In this document: positions 23,169 through 36,900 of the stretch, one piece after another
Layout of the letters: the number at the start of each line of letters is the position of its first letter
Numbering within the stretch: position 1 is the first letter of the stretch
Assembly: GCA_963970005.1 (NCBI GenBank)
Contig: CAXAMN010005224.1
Span: 427,087-491,086 of the forward strand
Source of the DNA: Durusdinium trenchii
Lineage: Eukaryota > Sar > Dinophyceae > Suessiales > Symbiodiniaceae
Reading direction: 5' to 3'
Length of the DNA stretch: 64,000 nucleotides
Notes under the pieces: generated by a model
What the model saw: only the letters and a program-made list of their open reading frames with translations
Database searches by the model: none
Told to the model about the DNA's origin: nothing
Made by a program: the position numbers and the translations under genes

Positions 23169-23832
23169 GATTTCATCATTGGCCATGGAACTATGGAAGT
23201 TGAAAGTTCAGAACATTCACTCCTTAGATAGGTTATTCGTGCCACGTGCTTCATTGTATGGATATATACATGGCAACAATTCGACCAGGCATAGGGACTC
23301 TTGGAAACCCAAACAACCAGAAACAAATGGTTGTTCCAATATGGCAAATGAGATCCTTTACATAAGAAGTGCTTCAATTAACATCCACTTGTTTCTGATT
23401 GGGACTTGTTTTCGCTGTAGTTCGCCAATGTTCTGCATTGGCAATTCCTGGGTGGACCCAGAAGCATCCCGATGCCACATTGCGACACTTCGAAGACATG
23501 TTTCTGTTGAGCAATGCCCTATTAACATCCTGCAATAATTCTATATGGTTCCCTTCTCTTCGTTCGGTTTCGCCACATGTTTCGCACCACCCGAGGCCCC
23601 ACAGGCGTGACCTGTGGCCTGCTTTGGATGAAACTGGGCGAACGCAGGGCCAAAGCACAACTCCCATTGCCCATCCAGAGGAGGGCGAACGGCAGTGGGG
23701 CGAGACAACACGTGAGACCCACACGGATGTGCTGGATTTTTGGCGTTTTTTTGTTGGAATCATGGACCATGGCGGGCAGGTACATCAGTGACACATTGGA
23801 ATTGCGCTATGAGTTCCAGTTGCCACGTGCAG

Positions 23833-23982
23833 GAGCGAGCAGATCACGGTGGAGGATCCCTTGGAGGTCCCCCTCGTGGTGGCTTTTACTGATGGCACTG
23901 CCGTGGGAGAGGTTTTGGTGCGGATGACTTGGGTACCAGGCGGGGAAGTCGAAGCAGGTTTCGGCCAGTGCGATTTCAGATG
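23833..23982 (+). CDS. Exon of an unidentified protein (possibly C2-like)
   Basis: After GTGCAG the frame reads SEQITVEDPLEVPLVVAFTD then GTAVGEVLVRMTWVP and ends GFGQCDFR, before a strong donor ATG|GTGAGTG. The alternation of hydrophobic strands with a GEVLVRMTWVP strand recalls C2 domains, but this is a weak impression. It precedes the glucokinase exons on the same strand and may belong to an upstream neighbour. Confidence 0.5.
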
Positions 23983-24267
23983 GTGAGTGCTGGGGAGTCC
24001 CAGCATCGATTAACATCAGATGCAGAGTGGTCTAAAGGTGGACCATTCATAAGAATTCTTGGTTTCAGGGTTTGGTCTTCAATGAAATCTGATAGTTTCA
24101 CCACTTTGTGGCAGCCATAAACCAACAACATGGGCGCCCAGAGACCCTTTGAGATGGCAAACTCGGCCTCAGGATGATCACTGGGCCAAACCCACTCACC
24201 CTTGGCATGCCGGTTCCCATCCTTTTGGGGGGCCGTATACCTTAGGAGTCCAAAGTTCTTTCCGCAG

Positions 24268-24429
24268 GCCCAGAGATGAAAGAGAAGGAGGCCTTACCTT
24301 CTGGAGCTTTGACGGTGTCCATCCTCAAGCTCTCGCTGGACAAAGGCGCGAAACCGGTGGGCGCGGTGGCGCCACGGATGGATTCCTTCGGACGGGCACC
24401 GTGCCAGATGCTGACGCTGGGTTGACTTC
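24268..24429 (+). CDS. Exon-like segment of an unidentified protein
   Basis: The frame PEMKEKEALPSGALTVSILK continues LSLDKGAKPVGAVAPRMDSF. The amphipathic strand GALTVSILKLSL would also suit a C2-type beta sandwich. Junction phase with 23982 does not fit this frame directly, so an exon between them or a different boundary is needed. Ends are approximate. Confidence 0.35.
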
Positions 24430-24796
24430 GGGTACCTTGGGGTATCCGAATCAGTGGACTAGTCAAGAAGAACCGGATCCGCTGGAGTTCCTTTCATTTT
24501 CAGGGTCACACCGGTCACACCCATCAGTCGCGGCCTTTCAGTAGCAGCATGTCGCGGCCGTCATGGTCCGTTCATGTCCCGTGGGACTGGAAGAGTTGCT
24601 TACATTGGAGGCCCATGTCCTATGGGATGAAGAGATGTAGCTTGTGTAGCTGTTCCACAACATGGGGTATATAAATGTGTTGGGTGTGTAATAGAATAGG
24701 GAGACCAAACGAGTTCGACCCCTGAAAGAAGGAACCCATCGATGAACATAGACCACACCCCCTGAAAAATTGGGGGTCTCCCCATACACACCCATG

Positions 24797-24901
24797 TACA
24801 GTGGTTTCAGAGTAGATGGCACAATCCCAAAAGGTGCTTTGTATGGACCCTCATTTGAAAGACATCTTCAGGTTTGTGCCATCTACTCTAAAACCACTGT
24901 A
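24797..24901. mobile_element. MITE-like hairpin
   Basis: 28-bp arms, 24797-24824 and 24874-24901, are inverted copies with one mismatch (TACAGTGGTTT... / ...AAACCACTGTA), enclosing 49 bp. No target duplication is obvious. It ends 14 bp before the ATG of the most 5' segment attributed to glucokinase. Confidence 0.6.
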
Positions 24902-24914
24902 ACTCCGGAACGGG

Positions 24915-24979
24915 ATGGCCATGGTGGAACGGGCATCGCGGGCATCGCCCGCCGGGCCCGCCATCTCACAACCGGCCAG
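24915..24979 (+). CDS. glk: glk exon (tentative, most 5' seen)
   Basis: ASPAGPAISQPAR resembles the AxAGPV segment that precedes the TN motif in this family. It ends with the GC donor GCCAG|GCGCTT, and its phase fits AG|G TGC CGC of the next exon. No acceptor is evident, so the start is unknown; an ATG at 24915 is only the first Met in the frame. Confidence 0.4.
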
Positions 24980-27900
24980 GCGCTTCACCGGAGAGCATCA
25001 CCTGGGAGATTCCGATCCAAGCCTTTGGACGCTTGGCCGTGGGGGGGCGCTTCTGCCGTGTGGCAGAAGGTCCGTGTTGCCCCCCACCCGCGGCGTACGG
25101 CAGAAGGTCCGTGTGGCGCTTCTGCCGGCAGACCAATAGGATTGAAAGAACTGCCGAGTTTTTGAATGGGAACTTGCATCCACTTCCAGGGCGGGTGGAT
25201 TTTTTTCTGACAGCTTGTGTGATGCCGTTTTCGACCACTAAGGATGCGTCAGCCGAGTGGTGAATCTGCGCGAGGTCTCCAATCAGCGCACCTTCCAAAT
25301 CAGTGTCCCGGCACGGAATGACACAGAGGCCTCACTGTGGAGAGATGCCGCGTGTCGGTGAAGAAAAGCAGCCAAATCGGTCCGAGTCCTCATTGCATTT
25401 TGATATGAGTCACCACGGCAAATTGGTGATCGACCCACCAGAGAATTTGATCAAAGCCTCATTGCCTTGATGACCCCTCATGCTGGACAATGTGGTAGTA
25501 TAGAGGCCTTGGTGCCCGAATTGGTGTCCTCTGACGTTGCTCGCTGACCACGGCAATGGCTCAGAAGGGGGGAATGACGGCACCGTGCGACTGGGGATCG
25601 ATGAGACCTGAGCCGAGTGGCGGCAGTGACTCGGACCGGGTCACAACCCGGACAGGAGAATTCAGAAGACACATGGAAGGAAACAGACACCCCTGACATC
25701 CCCTGACCATGTGTGTACCATCCAATCAATTCGCCAATAGTTGACAATCCTTTGACAACCCTTTAGGGTGCTGGACTGCCCTCCCTCGCCCAAACCTCAC
25801 GACACCGCGGCTCGGACGGACGCGAGTCGTTCCGAGATTGGAACGGAGCGGCTGGCACCGCGGACGCGCAGCGTGCCGCGGGGGAGCAGAAGGGGTCGCG
25901 AGAGCAGGTGCAGCCGCATCTTGGAGAGGGACGTTGAACGTTGAAACGTCGAACATGGAGAAACTGTTGATGAATCATGGTGAATCCAAACCGTGTACAA
26001 CCAAACATCCGCCTGGTGCCTGGAGACGTAACACCATTCTGGTTCGGGGGGTTGTTCTGGGACCCACCGACGTGCGGCGTTTGGTGGCCGTCTTTTTGAT
26101 GACATGCATCAACATGCAATTTCTTAGAAGAGAGGTTTCAAAGGGTTAAAGCGTTTTTTTTGTTTTTCGGATGCAGCATGCACGCAAATTGCCGAAACAT
26201 GCGCACAATTTGAAAAAGCGGCGAACTGCCCCACCCAAGTGATCTTGGTTTTGAACAACCATTGTTAGATATGTTTAGCACATTTGTGGTTTCCTGCAGA
26301 AAGCCCTTCCGCTGTGCGGGTTGTGTGGGTGTGTTGTGTGCAGCGTGGAGGCACGGCCCAAAATGGGTTGGGAATGAGGGGGTTCCATGACTTTTGAGTG
26401 ATTGTATATTCTTGTTTCTTCATGAATGCACTTTTTGACATGGCAGCGTTTCTTCTTGGTAGCGAAGGAAGAGAAGGAAGCGTTACTTTTGGAGCTGAAG
26501 AAAGCGGGATGGGCTTGATTGGGCGATACTCAGGTATGCCTTGGTGAAAGACTTTCAGGCTGGGACCAAAGTCTGTCCGAAGCTCTGTCAGTTCCGGCGG
26601 CGGCACTGGCTCAGGCTCACCGTGACCACTGCTGTAGAAGAAATGAGGCTTAAACCCTCGGTCTACCGGTTTGGTCGTCGGTCGACCGGTTGGGATTCCA
26701 GTGTGTGTCGTCGGTCGTCCACAACAAATGACAGAATCACTGATGGAACAACACATGTTTTGTTGAAGGCTATGCCATCCGGAGTGGCAGAGTGGTGAAT
26801 TGGAAACATCATATATCATAGAAAGGAGCGCTCTCAGCGCGGCGCGGCACATTTTTGAAGATATTTCATCATCATAAGCTGTAGAACGTACATCAATGTA
26901 TGTCCAAACACATGCAAGAGCTAGTTTTTATAGGCGAGATGGTCTGGTGTAGGGTTTTCTGCCAGGGAAAAATGGTGATGGATGCCAGCCCAGGGTCATG
27001 AAAAGGGAAGGCTTCTAAGTCCTTGACCCTTCGCTGACAGCAACCACATGGGGGTGCATCCATGCAACAGGCGCCCCGCCCCAAAGCGTCGACATCCAAT
27101 CGGTGACAACGCTGGTGCCAAAAGGACAACGCTTTTTCATGCGATTTGTCCGTTTGCCAGTGGTCAGCTGCCTGCCTCTTTTTCGACACGTCGCAAGACA
27201 CTGTGAGCAGCTGAAGCATTGACATCCTATCCTTGCTGACACCGGTATAACTTCACAAGCGTCAAGTATCATTCTCGGATCATCTCGAAAATGCACCTTG
27301 AAGATTCACCCTCATCCTATCTCTTGGTGTCAACGACCTCAACGACCTGATGTCAAATGTCCATGTCTCGGTCTCATTTTTTCTCCGCCGGCCGAATTCC
27401 ACCTGGATCTTCAAAGAGGCTTTAATATACTCTTCTTTTTCTGCATCGTTGTTCAGAAAAGTGCTCGTTTTGGGTTCCTGCAAGAATGGTGTTAGGCCTC
27501 GCTGAACATGCAACCTCCTGCAGGCTCAGGTCTTGCACCTTTTGCACGAACAAGGCAAACAGTTGCGTTCGCAGGAGGACCGGAGCGGCGGGTTCGAGAG
27601 AGAGAGAGAGAGGAGGACCGGACTCGAGTAGCGGATCGCGGATCGGGAACCAATGGATGGTGAGACGCACGCGGTTTGGAGATGCCGAACGAACAAAGCC
27701 CCCAGGGGTGGGATATTTCAGCTATAATTCGAAGAAATCCAAGTGAAAGCCAGGCTACTGTATCAGCTTACCAGAAGTGAAAACGAGAGTCCATCCAAAT
27801 GGATATTTTTGGATGTCCTTCCCTGAATGCCCTCTCCGGTGGCGGCCAGCATGAGGAGCTTCTGACCCAACAGGAAGACCGCATAAAGCTCTTGAGCAAG

Positions 27901-30900
27901 TGAGAGGGGGACCTCCATAGGAGGACACCTTTGTGAAAAGGTCTCCTGGCACGGGGGGGCCATGATATCATTGTATATAGATGGTGAACATCTCACCGAG
28001 CGCTAGGATTCTCCGATTTCTGTCTAGCCATTCGACCTTATCGAAACATGGTTCGAAACGGTTCAAGGAAAACACAAGATCAACCAGCTTCTACCCACTG
28101 CGTGGAGCTTTCAACCAGCTTCTTTCTTCACCTTTTTTTGGAGGTTCTCCGTCCCCAAAAGTCACTGGGCGGAACGGAGGGGTCTCACCCCGCCCCAAGG
28201 GCCGGTTCAGGATGGATCCCGAGACCCCGGCGGTCGCACGAAAAAGGGGGGCGCGCTACGGTGGGCCAAGGGCCGCTCGCACGGAATGAAGAACTCACTT
28301 CCATCGTAAGAGATTGTCAATCATGTCATCATTCATTTATGCTAATCATCCATCTTTGTCGGTTGTCAATAGTTTTTTTTTTCTTAAATCATCCATATTA
28401 TGGTTGTCAATGTTGTGCAAATGATGTTTTTCACTCATGATCATGTCACACATTGCTGTATTTGTTTTGATGGAATGTGTGAATTCTTAGTGTAGCCACT
28501 ATAGCGCCACCCGCTCCCTACCCGCGTAGCGGTTCCGGTTGGGAGCCGCTTCTCTTCGGTCTCCACACCGGTTCGGTCTCCCCGAAGCTTTGCCGCCGTT
28601 CGGCCGGAGGGCGGACCGCCGGAGCGAGCGCGCCGAAAAGGTGCCGCTTTACCAACTTAGACTGGAAGGTGAACGGCTACGAGTTGGAGGCGGGGGTCTT
28701 TATGGTGGTACTACCATGGTACATGGTACGTACGATGTCCGCGGCATGTGCAATGGGTTTGGCCCCATGTTTTTTTTTTTCCGGTTTTTGTGGGGGGGGG
28801 AATTGGATTTGATCCACGGCTGATAGAATGGGTGGAAAAAGGTTGACCTGTGTTTTCCACGAAACATGGGAGGGTCAGCTGTCGGTGATGGGTCATGGGT
28901 TTACCCTGGAAACCCTGGAAACTCCAGCGATGCAAAGACTGCAGGTGTCCTGGACCGTTCGAGGTGTATCAAGTGGACCGTGTCGTTGCGAGGCAACAAT
29001 ATGATTCGATTCTCAGGTTTGAATGCAGCATTCAAGCGAACTGGTTCAATCGAATGGAGATGAACACTATGTCAGGCGTTGTTGTCTCCATGTCCTATAT
29101 AGTGGTTCGCAGTAGCCGCCCAACAGCCGTGCTGTTGGCTACAGTATCAACAAGTTGTCCCACCGCCTCTCAACTCCGCACAGTCCGAGCTGAAGATCGG
29201 CAAGGCAGATCGGGGCGTCACCACGCGTATCTGTCCAGGACAGTGCGGATCCGATGGTATGGGCCATGGGTGTGTAATGAAAGTAGGTAGACCTCTCAGA
29301 GAATCCCTGGAAGCAGGAAGACGCTGACGCACCCACTGGTTAGGTGCCACGACTTGCGGTTACGTTGGGCGCAGACTTAGCGCCTCCCTCGAGGGAGGGC
29401 CCCGTAGACCGTGTATTACGATGGGTACTCCCGCTACTACCCACTGGTTGGGTCTCTCCCTATTAACACACACACCCACGGGAATCGAACCTTGCTTGCT
29501 CAAACGATGAGTTGGAGTTGGATGACCAGTTCCTCCGGAGGGTTGCAAGAGTTGTGATAGGATGGGACAGGTAGGCATTTGCAACATTGGATCAAACATG
29601 ACCAAAATTGTACAGAGATCAATTTTAGTGTTTTGTGGTTTCGTCCTACTCAAAGGCCGTGTTTCGGAGCAGATGCTTGTTTGAACAGATGTTTTGAATC
29701 GGAGCAATTGACGGGGTTTATATACTGTAAGGGGTGTTGCTCTGAGGCCCACCAGGTCTGATGTGCTGACTTCTTGAAATGTGGGCAGTCGGACTTGGTT
29801 GGAATAGGACCCCCCAAGCTGCGAAGACCAGTCCGACTTGGAACCTGATTTGGAAGCTGATGTTCCTCTACAACCTCCTGAGGTAGTTCCTGAGGTTCCA
29901 TCTGGGGTTTCTTCGCAAGAAAGAGGCCCTTCCAGAGGCCTCTGGAAAGGCCTGGAAGCACGAAACATGGACACCTTCGAGTGCCAAGCACTGTCAACCG
30001 CGCAGCGACCTGCCAAGTCATGTTCTAGTCGTATGAGTCTTATGTATAGAGTGGTCATCCTTTTGGTCCAATTGGTGCCATTGTCATCCACATCACCAGG
30101 ATTATCCACATAGACACATAGACATGTTCAACCCCCCCACCGGTGTCGTTCGTTCCGCTCCGCTGGCGGTGGTGACAACGGACGGGCCGGCGATGAGGTG
30201 GAACTCATTAACGACTTCGTGGCGCAGGGCTATGGCATGCTCACCTTGGCCGATGATGAGGCGACCCGCCGTGGTATGCGGAGCTGAGAACGCTCGAAGG
30301 GACGGTGCCATGGATGAGAGCCAAGGAACAAGAGTGGAGGCCACAAGGATTCTTTGCAAGTGGTCGAGAAGAAATCGTTCTATACTCCTGGAGTTGCGAA
30401 CGAGTTCTAAAGGATTCCAAAAGGGTGGCTTTTAGATGCCTTTATATAGTATCCTTTATATAGTCCCATCCAGTGAGTGGATGTTCTCGGCACCCCGACA
30501 TGGAACTGCTAGCCTCCATGTTGTGTTTATCCTCCAGCCTGTGAATATGCATCTTCAGGCCTCTTCAGCCATGTTCTCTCCAAGTCGTCCGAAGCCGATC
30601 CTCGGCCTCGACCTCTCCGACGATTCGCGCGGCGCGGTGTGTGGTGTGGCCCACTCCACGAGGTGACGCGCTTGAACGACGTGGAGCCTGAAGAGCATGG
30701 CACCATTGCGTGTGTGGGCGCCGGTACGGGCGAGGAGCCTTAGGTTGAGAGAGGCACGGTGGTGGTGCATGGGCTGAGTTTGGGAACCGGACCACTTGAA
30801 TTGGTGGTGCGCTGCTGCGATTTCTAACTTGAACTGAAAAGCAGTCTTCCAGGCATGTGCTTGTTTTAACAGATTTAAACAAAGAGGGTTTGAGGCTTGA

Positions 30901-33900
30901 GACATTTTGAGCTCAGAAAGCAGGATTTGAAGTATCAACAATAAACGACTGAACTCTGTCGCTCGCTGTGTGAGTTCAAGACCATCCGGACTGGCTCTCG
31001 GAGGGGTGCAATGGCTCTTGCTCTGTCGAGTAGCAGCTTCGTTGGTTCCCCAGAGACCGCGACCATGAATCATGTCTTGGCAGAGCACATGCAGGGGAAG
31101 TGCAATCCGTGTGTCTTCTTCTTCTCCAGCTATGGATGCGCAAGAGGAAACGCCTGCCGCTATTGTCATTGGGCACACGAGGAGGAAGATTGCGGCAGCC
31201 GTCCTAGGAAGACAAGGCGCTACAGGACCAGGGTTTGGGTAGAGGACGATAGGGGTAAATTCTTTGAATGCTACTGCTACTGGTACGGCATGGTACGGCT
31301 AAATGGACGGTGGCTGGTGATGAAGTATCAGCCTGATTCCGCCTTGCCATGTTTGCTGTTGCCTTCTTGTGCCACCATTGTCATGGAACCCATAGATCAT
31401 GTTTGGATTTCATCACCATCTTAGGGACTACTCTGCATACATCATCGGCAACATCCCAAAACCGATCGCTGGCAGTGCCCTCTGACTTTTTTCGATCTCG
31501 ATGCTAAAAAGACGGCTGCCTTTGCATGATCTTTCCCTGGGGAGTGGACGCAGAAATTTGAGGACGCCGCGTTTTCCACGATGGACCTGGCTGGAGGGTC
31601 TCCTTATATAGTCCTTATAGTCGCATACACACACCCAGCTGACTGTATATTACATGTATTATATCATACATAATATATATATATATAGGTTGGACATACT
31701 TGTAATGCAGTTGATCCTTCAATACCCTTCGTCAGTGTGAGGATGAAGCAGCGGGTGGCGGAGCTCGTTCACAAAACTTGCCCGAATGACTTGCAGGAGA
31801 GGCTTCAGCAGGGCCATCGCTATTCGGTTGGAGGCCATCTCTCGTAGGTTGGAGGCCATCGCTAGTAGGTTGGAGGCCATTGTTAGGTTGGAGGCCATCG
31901 CTAGTAGGTTGGAGGCCATCGCTCTTATATTGGAGGCCATTGCTATTGGGAGCCAAGATTTTAGGATTCCTTTTTCCTGCAGGAGAGGCTTCAGCAAGAG
32001 GCACAGCGCCATTCCTACTTGCGTCGAGTGATCCTCTCCTACTTGGATCGCTTGGCGCGGAGCACTGGCCCTGCCAGTATTGCAGGGGTGGTCTTTTCGT
32101 TGTAGAGGATGTCCAGGTGCTGTCTTGGAACCATGAGTTGCCGCAATGTCAAGAATGTTGCTTGTTCCGACCGGTTCCTCGTGAGAGGGTATTTAGGTGT
32201 TGCTATCTTTTCCCAATTCAAGGATAACGAGCTTCTCGATTTCGCAAACAGTCAAAGCGAAGTTGATTCGGGTGGCTTGATCCTACCACTGATGGTAGGA
32301 CGCTCCCAAAGTTGTGCTCAAGATTTTACCCTTTACCCCGAGAGTCTTTCACAACTAAGTGAGCTTGACAAGAAGGAATGCAATTGGTCTATATTATGTG
32401 TATATATATATATATCCATACATACAGACCTTGGGGTTTAGCCACAGTTTGAAGATCTAGACTTTAAAGATGATCCTGAGAGGTACAGTAGCAATGCCCA
32501 GAATGCCTGTGCTTTCCTTTCACCAAACAGGATTGCAGCAGGAGTTTTGGGCCAGCTGATTGCTGAATTGCAACACAGTTAATTACCTGGATCACTTGCA
32601 CGTAGTTGCACTGTGGCAGGGGTAGAATCCATAGTCGATTTGGACAGTTCACATCAGTTGCCGTGTTTCTCGATTTTGCAAACTGGCAAAATTCTTCGGC
32701 AACATGTTTCTATCTGGTTGTGAAGCGGCGTTCGCAGCTGGCAGCAGAGTGCGTAGCAGGTTTCCGACGCCGCCATCTTGTGCTGGAACCCCCCATCGTT
32801 GCAAGGTTAGCAGCTGATGTGTTTCTTACCTGTTCTTACAACTTGTCCGAGAAGGGAACGAAGAGCAATACCAGCCCTTATGTTGTTTGCTAACCTTGGT
32901 GGGTTTCCTGAACCTGAGTCGACACCTTTGAGAAAAGACCGTGAAGCTTCGCCGCTCCGCTGAGCCATGTTACGCTTGGCTGAGCCATGTTCGCGTTTGG
33001 TGCGCCACCACGCGGGTGCCCGGTCGATTCCTTCGTTTTTCCCGGGCGCCAGCATCGGACCGTCAGCTGTCAACAGCTGAAGCAAATCATGTGCATGTGA
33101 CTGTGCATGTGACTTTTAAGCATTTGGTTGACAAGTCAGGCAAAGATCGCTGACTTTAGGCCAAGCAAACATGAGCAAGCATGAAATGTACTGAAACGAA
33201 CCAGCACCACGGAAAGGGTGGTTTATAAACGACACCCCTGACTCTGTTTAATCCTTATGCGAGTCATGAGTGGGATAGGTACCTGTGGTGGTACTGTCAA
33301 TACCACCAGTCTGTACCGCTTTTTTTGCCGGATCATCTTGACCAACACGCATGTGCGCGAGTCCTGCGGTTCCCGCGAGTGAGACGAAGCATCGCACGGG
33401 CTGAGGTCTGGGGCAATGCTTCTTGGTGGCGGACCAGAAGACGGGCGAGTATCGCTGCTATCCTAGTGAAGGCGAGGACAATGGGCAATCTGAAACATCT
33501 GAAGCTCCGGTGGTAACGCTGGTGGCGTTAACATGTGACTGATGGTTTTGAAGAGCCTACCCAAATTGGTCTTACAACTCCATAGAAGGGGGTGGTTTTA
33601 TTCAACAGTCGACGAGTGAGGCTTTTTGAAGTTGAAGACTTTCTTCACCATCTCACCCACTTTGTTTTGCTATGCTGACACTGAGGGCACGGTACGGTGA
33701 CTTTCGCTGCATGGACTTGAGAATGTCTCCATTATCCAGCCTTTTTGGGGGATGTGGGGACACTCCGCTCAAGAAGAACCGGTGGAAGAAGGTTCACCCC
33801 TATTTTCCAAAAGTCAGATTGGCTCAAAAGTCAGATTGGGAGCTCACAACCACTTCTTCTGATTGATGGATTCTTTTCCATGATGAATCCGAAAGGGCTG

Positions 33901-36900
33901 AAGGCATGGACCTTCGACCGACCCTTCTGACGACGGACCCTCTCGACCGACCCTTCTGACGACACCTCTCGACCCATTGAACCCGCTCGGTCCGACGGAT
34001 GCACCGACGGTCAGGGCAGCACGGAGAGTTCGGGCCGCGCGGCGCGGGCTCGGACGAGCTGAAGCTGGAGGCGGAGGGTAGATGGGGTAGACCCGAGGGA
34101 GGCGAGGCTAGAAGCTGGGGTATCATGGTCATGTAACTGTAAGAAATGCCATGTAACTATTGCAACAAATGGATGATCCAGCAAATTTATGAGTGGAAAA
34201 AGGATACCGTCATGAATTGAAGGGTGATATGATGGATGATAAAGGCTCATATCATTTCATGATAAAGTCATGCACATATATATATATATATTATATACCT
34301 AGACCCTGTTTAATATTACCTCTGTTTTGATAGGAAAAGACAATGTTTTGGCTCCAAAACAGGGGTCAATCAGGTTCTAGGTGTATATATATATATATAT
34401 ATTATATTGCACATAGTTTGTGTGCTGGCGAGACGTGGACTCTTTATAGCTGTCATGCATCCGTGTTCATGGCCTGCAACAGTCGTGGTGGGAGTGGTAG
34501 TGGCAGCTGGTACTGGTACTGGTGGCAGTTGCAGATTGCTCAAGGCCGAACCCCTAGAATTTCTGTGGGGAGAAGGCCAGTTCCAGACCATACCCAAATC
34601 ATACCAACTCGATCCAAATCGAATCCCCCAAAGTCAGCGCTTCCAAATCGTTCAGAACGGAGCCGAAGAGCCGAAGTACCGCAGTTGCTCAAGTACCTGA
34701 AGATCAAGTTCTCCAACGCCGGGAACCGCATCTCCACCGAACGGGTGGTCTCAGGCCGGTCTCGACCGACTGGTGAACTGGTCGAGTTACCAAAGCTGAA
34801 CTGGTTGGAGAGGCAGAGAGAGTCTCCCTACTCCATTCTATTCCAACATCCTTTCATTATGCAAAGCATCTTCACTCCCCTCTGATGTCTTACTTTTGAT
34901 CACGTGTTGACGTCACAAGCTTTTGACGCACTCTTGTGGCCACCAAGAATCTATAAAGTGCTTGAGCATGGCACCCAAAATGAACCGACTCGCTGCCGCG
35001 CATTTGTCAGGAACAGGTATTTGCAACATCTACGAGTTTTTAGCCTACAAACATCCGCATGAGGTGGATGAAGAGGCCCCTTCTCCGACGTGAGTATCGC
35101 GGGCCGGACCGGTGCCTTTTCGGCTAGAAAGCGTGTGGTGGGCTTTCTTGGTCGATCAAGGAATGCTGATGCAACCATTTTTCCCTACAAAGCGCTTCAA
35201 ATTCCAGGCCTGTTCACAACTAAGACCCCTTGCTCCGGATCCCAGCACTCGAATGCTGGCATGTGTGACACGAAAAGCCTAACCCAAATAAAAGAAAGAT
35301 ATCATTAATTCATATTTGGGATTCATTCTATTATTGAATATCTTAAGGAATGAATCCCTGGCCAAAAATATATACTGGAAGAGATTTTATAGCACATTTT
35401 TGGCCATTATATAATAAGAAATCTATATATTTGTGGGTTGCTATATTCCATGCCTGCGGGTGGGCATGGACAAACTTGGCACCTCCATTATTTACAGTAG
35501 AATGAATAGATGAATAGGGAGACCTCCTTTGATCTGTGGATTTGCACAGCAGAGGGGTCACAACATGCACCTGGCACCAGGTGCATCAGCTGCACAATGA
35601 GCGGCCCAAGGCCCGATTTCGTGTCACGGCGAATCGGCTCTCGAAGTTACTTGTACCTCCTGCAGGCAGCACAGTCCAACAACCACAGGCACCATTTGAC
35701 TCCCCCAAACCACAGGCACAGATGGCGAATCGGGAGGGTCTTGGCTACACGAATCACTGCCAGTCTGACCCGCGGTCGTGCGAGGATGCAGGACTCATCG
35801 CCATGAATGCGCGCCTTGGTTCGGTTTGAGACAGAGGGCGAGGCAGCATGGCATGGAGAAGAACATGATGAGATAATCTGACATAGTATGACATGACATG
35901 GTATACGGTATACTTTGAATATCTTTGATGATCTTTGCATTACTTTGTGAGAATCCTTTTGCCAAATCAAGATGATTTTGGCTGTTACTCTCTCTCCGAC
36001 AATCATGGACAGTGGACAAACCGTTTGTAGAGGAACATTCAGAGAGGGTAGAACATGTGCACACAAGAATCATTTGTATTTGCGAATGCTGCGGCTCGAT
36101 GTGTCATGTGTTCGTTCTTTTTGGCCAACACATTGTGCCTGGTGGAACACCGTGTCCACACTGCGGTCTCTCTCGCAGTCCGACCAGACTCTCCCATCTG
36201 ACCGAGACCGACGCCGGAAGCCCTCGATGGACTGACTCGGGCGATTTTGGACTCCCTGGAGAGCTAGGCGGAAGAAATGGACTGCCTCTGAGAATGGCAA
36301 TTTCACAATATTTCAGCCATTTCAGGTGGGGGGAAGAGTACTGGAATGGCCAGGCTGTTGGGCTGGTGAGAGTGGCGGTGTTTTTCTCTCAGCTTAAGCA
36401 TTGCGAATAACTTCTTCGACCGAACCACTCCAAGCCAGGAGTCCTGGTCCATGGGTCCATTGGTCCATGCGTGCCGAGGACACCGGGCTCCTTGTGCGAG
36501 AAAACCTTGAAGATCTTCTCCGACGCCCGGAGCCTCAGAGGGTCTCTGACGCCCGGAGCATCCGTGCGAGCCGAAGTTCAGCAGCTGTCAGACGGCCAGG
36601 CCTATGGTGCCCAATGCGCCACCTTCGCCCTCTATGTGCAGCCCTTCGGAGGTGGCGGGGAACGAAGAATTCAGGAAGGTCGATCTCCAAATGTGGGGTG
36701 TGTATATATTTTGATAGGGACCCGCAACCAATGTGTTTGGGAGCTCTCCCTATTTTAATACCCATGTAGGGGCTCTATTGAGTTAGGACTTAAAGTTCAG
36801 GAAGGTTGGATGGAGAAGCTGCTGTGAGAAGCGGCTCATAGGCTCTTGCCGCTCAAGACCGTGGACAGCTGATCCTCTCCCAGTTCTCCTTTGGATGGGA

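Noticed and set aside
29468..29500. GGTTCGATTCCC-like tRNA T-arm on the - strand
   Set aside because: The T stem does not pair and no matching acceptor, D or anticodon arm can be folded around it.
36060..36180. Cysteine cluster CICECCGSMC...CPHCG suggesting a zinc ribbon
   Set aside because: It lies inside a glk intron, the frame has no clear boundaries and spacing does not match a known ribbon.
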